Assembly: GCA_964245345.1 (NCBI GenBank)
Contig: CAXTMS010000188.1
Location: 1 to 6,821 of the forward strand
DNA: 6,821 bases
Direction of reading: 5' to 3'
Source: Lichenicola sp964245345
GTDB lineage: Bacteria > Pseudomonadota > Alphaproteobacteria > Acetobacterales > Acetobacteraceae
The notes below the pieces were generated by a model, which saw only the letters and a list, made by a program, of their open reading frames with translations, made no database searches and was not told the origin of the DNA. Position 1 is the stretch's first letter; every line of letters begins with the position of its first letter. Shown in pieces: positions 1 to 5,743 of the stretch. Position numbers and translations under genes: made by a program.

Positions 1-423
1 TCCGGCGACCGGCTGCGCAGCTGGCTCGGGCTGGACAAGGCCACGTTCTACGACACCAGCCGGGTGGCGATCCTGCCGATGGGGCTGTGCTATCCCGGCC
101 GCCTGCCCCAGGGCGGGGATCGGCCGCCGCGGCCGGAATGCGCGCCGATCTGGCGCGACCGCATCCTGTCGCACCTGCACGGGCTGCGATTGACGCTGCT
201 GATCGGCACCTACGCGCAGAACCACGTGCTCGGCCCCGGCGCGATGACCGGGCGGGTGCAGGCGTTCCGCGACTACCTGCCGCGCGGGCTGTTCCCGCTG
301 CCGCATCCGTCCTGGCGCACCGGGGCGTGGGAGGCGCGCAACCCGTGGTTCGCGGAGATCGTCCTCCCCGCGCTCAAGGCAGAGGTGGCATGCGCCCTCG
401 ACATGGAGGAGGGCGGAAGCTAG
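1..423 (+). CDS. Uracil-DNA glycosylase family protein, C-terminal part (5' end outside window)
   Basis: The frame is open from base 1 to the TAG at 421-423 and gives 140 residues, so the true start lies to the left. Seen: a block ILPMGLCYPG at residues 24-33, then GGDRPPRPECAPIWR at 38-52, a hydrophobic strand LTLLIGTYAQ at 64-73, and LPHPSWRTGAW at 100-110 followed by RNPWF. From family knowledge, this order is typical of a bacterial uracil-DNA-glycosylase-like family, and the HPSWR stretch corresponds to the C-terminal HPS motif of the superfamily that contacts DNA near the flipped base. Such enzymes would excise uracil in base-excision repair in the cytoplasm. The N-terminal motif with the water-activating residue is outside the window, so activity cannot be judged. 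Two cysteines (30 and 47) sit in the conserved blocks; I do not claim they bind an Fe-S cluster. An internal GTG at 64 is only a possible start and is unlikely, because the conserved sequence continues upstream of it. The gene ends 9 bp before the transporter operon. Confidence 0.82.
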   Translation, partial: SGDRLRSWLGLDKATFYDTSRVAILPMGLCYPGRLPQGGDRPPRPECAPIWRDRILSHLHGLRLTLLIGTYAQNHVLGPGAMTGRVQAFRDYLPRGLFPLPHPSWRTGAWEARNPWFAEIVLPALKAEVACALDMEEGGS

Positions 424-432
424 GACGGGCGG

Positions 433-2103
433 GTGCCCGTCTCGTTTGTTCACCGCACCGTGCTGGCCTTCTGCCTGCTCGCCAGCCCACCGCTCTCCGC
501 GGCGGAGTCCGGCTGCGGCAGCGTGATCATCCCGACCGGCGTCGGCATGGGACCGCCCGCCATCGTGAACTCGCTCAACCCGTTGCTGACCACCTCGGTG
601 TACTCCCAGGAGGTGATCAAGCAGTTCCTGCGGCCGCTGGTCTGGATCGACCGGCACGGGGCGCCGGACTTCTCCCGCAGCGTGGCGTCGGCGGTGTCCA
701 CGCCGGATGACGGCGCCTCCTTTCTGGTCACCCTGCATGACTGGCGCTGGTCCGACGGGATGCCGGTCACCGCCGACGACCTCCGCTTCACCCTCGACCT
801 GATCCGCGTCATGGGACCGCGCTACGTCTGGTACGGCCTGGGCGGGGTTCCGACGCTGATCGCGTCGAGCCGGGTGGTGTCGACGCACCAGATCGAGCTG
901 CGCATGACCCGCAAGGTGAACCCGCGCTGGTTCGTCTCGCTCGGCCTTGGCAACCTGCTCTATCCGCTGCCGAGGCACGTGTTCGAGGGCATGAGCCCAA
1001 TGGAGCTGCGCCGGCGGCAGAACGATCCCACCCTGTTCACGGTCGGCGACGGGCCGTTCCTGATCAAGGAGTATGCGGTCGGGCGGCACGTGGTGCTGGT
1101 GCCGAACCCGCTCTACGGCGGCCACCATCCGCAGGTGCGACGCCTGGTGATCGCCTTTCCCACCGGCAACACCGCGCTGGAGCAGATGCGCGCCGGTGCG
1201 CTCGACATGGCGAGCATCCCCTACCTGCTGTCGGGATTCGCCTCACGCCTGCCCGGGTTCACCGTGATGAAGCCGACCCCGAACTTCACCTATGGCGACG
1301 GCTACATCAACTTCCGCTCGAAGCAGGCGCCGTTCCTGGCAGACGAGGCGGTGCGTCGGGCGATGACGCGCGCCATCGACCAGAACGAGATCGTGGCGCT
1401 GATCTTCCGCGGCCAGGCCAGCGTCGACCACGGGCCGGTGCCGCCTTCCATGGTCGATTTGCAGTCCCCTGCCGCCCGCGCCGGCTATCCCGACCTGTCG
1501 TTCGATCCCGCCGCCGCGAGCGCGCTGCTGGCCCGGGACGGCTGGACCCCCGGCCCGGACGGGATCCTGAACAAGCACGGGCAGCGCCTCGCCTTTTCCA
1601 TCCTGACCCCGTCGGAAAGCAGCGACGGGATCATCCAGGCGCAGCTGATCCAGCGCAACCTGCGCCGCATCGGCATGGAGGTGTCGATCCGCACGGTGGG
1701 CTTCAACCAGCTGCTGGCGGTGCTGGCCGGCAACGGCCACGACTGGGACGTCATCACCCTGCGCTGGTCGATCGCGACCTATCCCAACATGCACGACTTC
1801 TTCTCGTCCGACGGGGCGATGAACGACGGCCACTTCGTCGACCCGCACATGGACGCGCTGAACCGCGACGTGATGTTCGGCTCCGGCGACGGCCCGCTGC
1901 GGGCGGTGCAGGACTACACCGCCGAGCGCGTGCCGCACCTGTACCTGCCGGCCGGCACGCCGGAGGTGCTGGTGCGTCCGGGGATCGGCGGCGTGTCGGA
2001 CTTCCTCAGCCCGAACGGGATGTGGTCGGCCGAGCTGCTGACGCTGTCCGGCCCGCTCGCCTGCACCCCGGACGAAGGAGGATCGCATGCTCCGGCTCCT
2101 TGA
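433..2103 (+). CDS. ABC transporter substrate-binding protein, Opp/Dpp type (SBP family 5)
   Basis: A 556-residue periplasmic solute receptor for the importer encoded by the next three genes. Seen: a short basic start with His7-Arg8, a hydrophobic core at 9-17 and a Ser-Ala-Ala region at 22-24, which read as a Sec signal peptide cut near residue 24. There is no good lipobox (Phe precedes Cys14). Hallmarks of the family follow: SLNPLL at 47-52, WSDGMPVTADDLRFTLD at 106-122, the GDGPF turn at 205-209 with NPLYGG at 225-230, a segment AVRRAMTRAID at 306-316, and HGPVPPSM at 333-340. The length fits the family. The mature part has only two cysteines, 28 and 544. The GTG at 433 was chosen because the in-frame TAG of the previous gene lies at 421; the next in-frame GTG (460) would remove the basic part of the signal peptide. 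The Shine-Dalgarno there is weak. The 3' end overlaps the first permease by 17 bp. A peptide ligand is the default guess; nickel, opines, sugars or other solutes are possible in this family. Confidence 0.93.
   Translation: MPVSFVHRTVLAFCLLASPPLSAAESGCGSVIIPTGVGMGPPAIVNSLNPLLTTSVYSQEVIKQFLRPLVWIDRHGAPDFSRSVASAVSTPDDGASFLVTLHDWRWSDGMPVTADDLRFTLDLIRVMGPRYVWYGLGGVPTLIASSRVVSTHQIELRMTRKVNPRWFVSLGLGNLLYPLPRHVFEGMSPMELRRRQNDPTLFTVGDGPFLIKEYAVGRHVVLVPNPLYGGHHPQVRRLVIAFPTGNTALEQMRAGALDMASIPYLLSGFASRLPGFTVMKPTPNFTYGDGYINFRSKQAPFLADEAVRRAMTRAIDQNEIVALIFRGQASVDHGPVPPSMVDLQSPAARAGYPDLSFDPAAASALLARDGWTPGPDGILNKHGQRLAFSILTPSESSDGIIQAQLIQRNLRRIGMEVSIRTVGFNQLLAVLAGNGHDWDVITLRWSIATYPNMHDFFSSDGAMNDGHFVDPHMDALNRDVMFGSGDGPLRAVQDYTAERVPHLYLPAGTPEVLVRPGIGGVSDFLSPNGMWSAELLTLSGPLACTPDEGGSHAPAP
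2075..2081 (+). promoter_or_regulatory. Strong ribosome binding site for the DppB-type permease
   Basis: AAGGAGG at 2075-2081 lies five bases before the ATG at 2087. It is a near-perfect complement of the 16S rRNA 3' end and fixes that start. It sits inside the end of the binding-protein gene, so initiation at the permease occurs while ribosomes are finishing the upstream gene. It is the only strong Shine-Dalgarno in the operon; the other starts have weak sites or depend on overlap. Confidence 0.85.
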
Positions 2104-3040
2104 GCGCCGCCTCGGCAGCGCCGCGCTGTCGCTGCTGATCCTGACGATGCTGGCCTTCGCCATGAGCCACCTGACCCCGGGGGGCCCGGCCTACTCGATC
2201 CTGGGACCGGCGGCGCGGCCGGACACGGTGGCGGCGATCAACCACGAGTTCGGCCTCGACCTGCCGATCTGGCGGCAATACCTGCGCTGGCTGTGGCAGC
2301 TGGCACACGGGCGGCTGGGCAGCTCGTACCTGTCGAACCAGCCGGTCGGCGCCATGCTGCTGTCCTACGAGGCCAACACGATCCTGCTGCAGCTGGTGGC
2401 GCTCGGCGCCAGCCTCGCCATCGCCTTCGGGCTCGGGCTGCTGCACGGGGTGTTCCACGCCCGACGCCTCGGCCGCCTGCTCGGCGCGCTGGAGCTTGGG
2501 CTGTTCGCCCTGCCCTCGTTCTTTGTCGGCACCCTGCTGATCCTGTGGCTGTCGATGGGGCTGGGCTGGCTGCCGGCCGGCGGGCTGGAGGACCTGCGGC
2601 TGGCGCACCAGACGCCGGGCTCGATCCTGTCGCACCTGGCGCTGCCGGCGGCGACCATCACCCTGTTCACCGTGCCGGCGCTGTCGCGCTACCTGGCGCA
2701 AAGCGTGCACGAGGAGCTGAACCGCGACTACGTGCGCTCGGCCGCGGCACGCGGCGCCTCGCCGCTCCGCATCCTGTTCCGCCACGTGCTGCGCAACGCC
2801 CTGCGCCCGGTGGTCACCCTGCTCGGCCTGTCGCTGCCGACGATCTTCGCCGGCGGCATCGTCACCGAGACGGTGTTCTCCTATCCCGGCCTCGGCTGGC
2901 TGTTGTGGCAGTCGGCGATCGGCCAGGACTACCCGGTGCTGATCGGCATCGTGCTGGTGATCGGCGTGCTGACCGTGCTCGGCAACCTCCTCGCCGACCT
3001 GGTCAACGGCATGCTCGACCCCCGGACCAGCTATGCCTGA
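2087..3040 (+). CDS. ABC transporter permease, DppB/OppB type
   Basis: A 317-residue inner-membrane protein forming one half of the import channel. Seen: a first membrane helix at about 11-28 followed by the periplasmic LTPGGPA region at 29-35, then hydrophobic segments at about 98-122, 132-158, 183-203, 242-262 and 282-306, giving the six helices usual for DppB. The cytoplasmic coupling (EAA) loop is at about 211-241, with RDYVRSAAARGASPLRIL followed by FRHVLRNALRP; this docks onto the ATPase. SYPGLGWLLWQSAIGQDYP at 265-283 and the closing LDPRTSYA are typical of the family. The ATG is supported by a strong ribosome binding site. The gene begins inside the binding-protein gene (17-bp overlap) and its last 8 bp overlap the second permease. 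The partner is expected to be the DppC-type product. The family assignment is secure; the substrate is not. Confidence 0.95.
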   Translation: MLRLLERRLGSAALSLLILTMLAFAMSHLTPGGPAYSILGPAARPDTVAAINHEFGLDLPIWRQYLRWLWQLAHGRLGSSYLSNQPVGAMLLSYEANTILLQLVALGASLAIAFGLGLLHGVFHARRLGRLLGALELGLFALPSFFVGTLLILWLSMGLGWLPAGGLEDLRLAHQTPGSILSHLALPAATITLFTVPALSRYLAQSVHEELNRDYVRSAAARGASPLRILFRHVLRNALRPVVTLLGLSLPTIFAGGIVTETVFSYPGLGWLLWQSAIGQDYPVLIGIVLVIGVLTVLGNLLADLVNGMLDPRTSYA

Positions 3041-3899
3041 GGCGGCAACGGCGGCTCGAACCCGGCGCCGCGTCCGCTTGTCCGCCGTCGCGTCCCGGCT
3101 CGGCAGCGGCAGCCTCCTGGCCGGCCTGGGTCTCGCCGCGCTGGTGCTGTTGCTGTGCTTCCTGCTGCCGCTCGCCTGGCGCGTCGATCCCTACGCGCTC
3201 AATCCCTTGTTTCCGTTGTCGCATCCGAGCCCGGCGTTCCCGCTCGGCACCGACGAGCTCGGCCGCGACAACCTGGCGCGGGTGATGGATGCCGGCCGGG
3301 CGACGCTTCTGGTGGCGCTGCCGGCCGCCGCCGTCACCTTCGCCGCCGGGCTGTTCTTCGGCCTCCTGTCGGGGCTCGGGCCGCGCCTGCTCGACGCGGT
3401 GATGATGCGCCTGCTCGACGCGGTGCTGGCGCTGCCCGGGCTGGTGGTGCTGATCTTCTTCGCCGCCATCCTGCGGCTGTCCACCCCGTCGCTGATCCTG
3501 CTGCTGGGGCTGATCTCCTGGCCGCCGCTGGCCAGGCTGGTGCGCAACGAGACGCGCGCGGTGCGCGACCGCGAGTTCGTGCTGGCGGCGTACCAGATGG
3601 GCGGCGGCTTCTTCCACGTCGTCACCACCCACCTGCTGCGCGTGCTGGCGCCGGTGCTGGTGGTGAACTTCACCTTTCTGGTCGGCGAGATGATCCTGCT
3701 GCTGTCGGCGCTGTCGTTCCTGGGGCTCGGCGTGCAGCCGCCGCAGACCAGCTGGGGCGGGCTGCTGGAAGGCGCGCTGCAGCTGGTGGCGCTCGACCCG
3801 TGGTGGCTGGTGCTGCCGCCCGGGCTGCTGATCTTCGCCGCCCTGCTGTCGACGTCGCTGATCGGCCAGGCTTTGCTGGCCAGGCAGGGCACACGGTGA
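3033..3899 (+). CDS. ABC transporter permease, DppC/OppC type
   Basis: A 288-residue inner-membrane protein forming the second half of the channel. Seen: an Arg-rich cytoplasmic tail (residues 9-14), a first helix at about 27-48, then the family signature FPLGTDELGRDNLARV at 69-84, further hydrophobic segments at about 91-114, 126-148, 151-168, 203-231 and 257-280, and the conserved SFLGLGVQPPQTSWGGLL at 228-245 with PWWLVLPPG at 256-264. The EAA coupling loop spans about 180-209 (REFVLAAYQMGGG, then THLLRVLAP); it lacks the Pro-Asn pair that often follows the His-Leu-Leu in this family. The ATG at 3033 overlaps the stop region of the first permease (ATGCCTGA) and has no clear Shine-Dalgarno, so translation is probably coupled. 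The 3' end overlaps the ATPase start by 4 bp. It is expected to pair with the DppB-type protein. Confidence 0.95.
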   Translation: MPEAATAARTRRRVRLSAVASRLGSGSLLAGLGLAALVLLLCFLLPLAWRVDPYALNPLFPLSHPSPAFPLGTDELGRDNLARVMDAGRATLLVALPAAAVTFAAGLFFGLLSGLGPRLLDAVMMRLLDAVLALPGLVVLIFFAAILRLSTPSLILLLGLISWPPLARLVRNETRAVRDREFVLAAYQMGGGFFHVVTTHLLRVLAPVLVVNFTFLVGEMILLLSALSFLGLGVQPPQTSWGGLLEGALQLVALDPWWLVLPPGLLIFAALLSTSLIGQALLARQGTR

Positions 3900-5743
3900 G
3901 CGCGGTGCTGGAGCTCCAGGCGCTGTCGGTGTCCCTGCCGGCGCATGACGGCAGCGGGCCGGTCGCCGTGCTCGACGCGCTCGATCTGGAGGTGCGGGCC
4001 GGCGGGATGACCGCGCTGGTGGGCGAAAGCGGCTCGGGCAAGACGGTCGCGGCCCTGGCGGCGATGCGCCTGCTGCCGCGCGGCAGCCGCAGCTCCGGCC
4101 AGGTGCGCTTCGACGGGCTCGACCTGCTGGCCGCGGGCGAGCAGCACATGCGTCGCCTGCGCGGGCGCATCGGCATGGTGTTCCAGAACCCGCTCTCGGC
4201 GCTGAACCCCAGCGCCACGGTCGGCGCGCAGGTGGCGGAAGGCTACCGGCTGCACGACGGCGGCAGCCGGGCGCAGGCGCGCAGGCGCGCGGTCGAGCTG
4301 CTGGGCGAGGTCGGCATCCCCGACCCGGCGCGACGCCTGGACGACTACCCGCACCAGTTCTCCGGCGGGCAGCGGCAGCGGGTGATGATCGCGGCCGCCC
4401 TGGCCTGCGACCCGAAGGTGCTGATCGCCGACGAGCCCACCACCGGGCTCGACCCGCTGGTGGCGCGTCAGATCCTGTCGCTGCTGGCCCGGCTGCAGCA
4501 AAGCCACCGGCTCGGCGTGCTGTTCATCACCCACGACCTGTCGATCGTGGACGCGCATGCCGACCGGCTGACGGTGCTGTATGCCGGCCGCGCGGTGGAG
4601 TGGGGCCAGGCCCGGCGGTTCTTCGCCGCTCCGCGGCACCCATACAGCCAGGCCCTGCTCGCCGCGGTGCCCCGGCTTGGCCAGGCCACGCTGCAGGGGA
4701 TCCCCGGAACGCTGCCAGGCCCGTCGGCGCGGCCGGACGGCTGCCGCTTCGCGCCGCGCTGTCCGCACCACCGGCCGCCCTGCGACCACGGCTACCCGCC
4801 GCCGCTGGGCGACGCCGACGACGCGGCGTGCTGCCTTTATCCGCCCGTGCCGCCCTTCCCTGCCCTGCCGCAGATGATGAACAGTGTTCACGCATCGCGG
4901 GCCGAGGCCGACCGGGGAAACGCCGGCGCGGCGCTTCTGGCGCTGGAGCAGGTGACGGTGCGCCATCCCGGCCTCGGGCGCCGGCAGGCGGCTCCCGCCT
5001 TGCGGGACATCTCCCTGGTGCTCCGCCGCGGCGAATGCCTTGGCATCGTCGGCGAAAGCGGCTCCGGCAAGTCGACGCTGGGCCGGGCGATCCTGCACAT
5101 GCTTCGCCATGACGGCCGCATCCTGCTCGACGGCCAGCCGGTCGCCGACCTGCCGGGGCCGGAGCGACGGCGGGCGCGTCGGCGGATCCAGCCGGTGTTC
5201 CAGGATCCGCGCGAGTCGCTCAACCCGCGCCTGCGCATCCGCGACGCGCTGGCCGAGCCGCTCCGGCTGGGCGGCCTGTTCGACCGGGTGCGGCTTGACC
5301 GCGAGGTGGCGGCCCTGCTGGCCAAGGTCGGGCTCGACCCGTCGCTGGCCGGGCGCCTGCCCGGGCAGCTGTCCGGCGGCCAGGCGCAGCGCGTGGCGGT
5401 GGCCCGTGCCCTGGCGGCGCGCCCGGAGATCATCGTGCTGGACGAGCCCACCTCGGCGCTGGACGTGTCGACGCAGGCGATGCTGCTGAGCCTGCTGCAG
5501 AACCTCGCCCGCACCGAGCACGTGGCGTACGTGATGATTAGCCACGACCTCGCCGCCGTCGGGGCGCTGGCGGACCGGATCGCGGTGCTGAAGGACGGAC
5601 GCATCGTCGAGATGGCGGACACCGCCGTCCTGCTCGCGCGCCCGATCCACCCGTACAGCGCCGCCCTGGTCGCCACCGCCCCGCGCGTGCCGATCGGGAT
5701 CGCCACGGCCGAAACCCTCACGCGCTCGTCACCACCTCCTTGA
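3896..5743 (+). CDS. Two-domain ABC transporter ATPase (DppD-DppF fusion type)
   Basis: One 615-residue protein carrying both nucleotide-binding domains that drive the importer. First domain: Walker A GESGSGKT at 43-50, Q-loop Gln97, signature FSGGQRQR at 155-162, Walker B VLIADEP at 175-181 with catalytic Glu180, switch His213. It is followed by the oligopeptide-transporter C-terminal extension (about 233-316) with cysteines 283, 289, 296 and 312/313; in studied DppD-like proteins this pattern binds a [4Fe-4S] cluster. A Pro-rich linker (316-325) leads to the second domain: Walker A GESGSGKS at 386-393, Gln436, signature LSGGQAQR at 492-499, Walker B IIVLDEP at 512-518 with Glu517, His550. 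The second half ends soon after HPYSAAL and lacks the cysteine extension. Both sites look catalytically intact. The GTG start overlaps the permease stop as GTGA, with a weak AGGG at 3886-3889; conserved sequence begins only after it, although the open frame extends further upstream. The 3' end overlaps the convergent kinase gene by 26 bp. Confidence 0.94.
   Translation: MSAVLELQALSVSLPAHDGSGPVAVLDALDLEVRAGGMTALVGESGSGKTVAALAAMRLLPRGSRSSGQVRFDGLDLLAAGEQHMRRLRGRIGMVFQNPLSALNPSATVGAQVAEGYRLHDGGSRAQARRRAVELLGEVGIPDPARRLDDYPHQFSGGQRQRVMIAAALACDPKVLIADEPTTGLDPLVARQILSLLARLQQSHRLGVLFITHDLSIVDAHADRLTVLYAGRAVEWGQARRFFAAPRHPYSQALLAAVPRLGQATLQGIPGTLPGPSARPDGCRFAPRCPHHRPPCDHGYPPPLGDADDAACCLYPPVPPFPALPQMMNSVHASRAEADRGNAGAALLALEQVTVRHPGLGRRQAAPALRDISLVLRRGECLGIVGESGSGKSTLGRAILHMLRHDGRILLDGQPVADLPGPERRRARRRIQPVFQDPRESLNPRLRIRDALAEPLRLGGLFDRVRLDREVAALLAKVGLDPSLAGRLPGQLSGGQAQRVAVARALAARPEIIVLDEPTSALDVSTQAMLLSLLQNLARTEHVAYVMISHDLAAVGALADRIAVLKDGRIVEMADTAVLLARPIHPYSAALVATAPRVPIGIATAETLTRSSPPP

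Noticed and set aside
3155..3895. Upstream extension of the ATPase reading frame to a start at 3155.
   Set aside because: The extra 247 residues are an out-of-frame Ala/Arg/Pro-rich reading of the permease gene. ATPase homology begins right after the GTG at 3896, which overlaps the permease stop.
4022..5071. Near-identical 21-base words (one mismatch) at 4022-4042 and 5051-5071, considered as a DNA repeat.
   Set aside because: They encode the Walker A motifs of the two ATPase domains, so the similarity follows from protein homology and shared codon use, not a mobile or recombination repeat.
3191..5650. A very long open frame (about 819 codons) on the minus strand across the second permease and the ATPase.
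   Set aside because: It opposes two genes with complete family motifs. Its translation is low-complexity, rich in Arg, Gln, His, Ala and Gly, as expected for the antisense of GC-rich codons, and it has no recognisable domain.
5691..5702. Short inverted repeat CGATC-GG-GATCG near the 3' side of the kinase gene, considered as a terminator.
   Set aside because: Arms of five bases, a two-base loop, no T run on either strand, and it lies inside the ATPase coding sequence.
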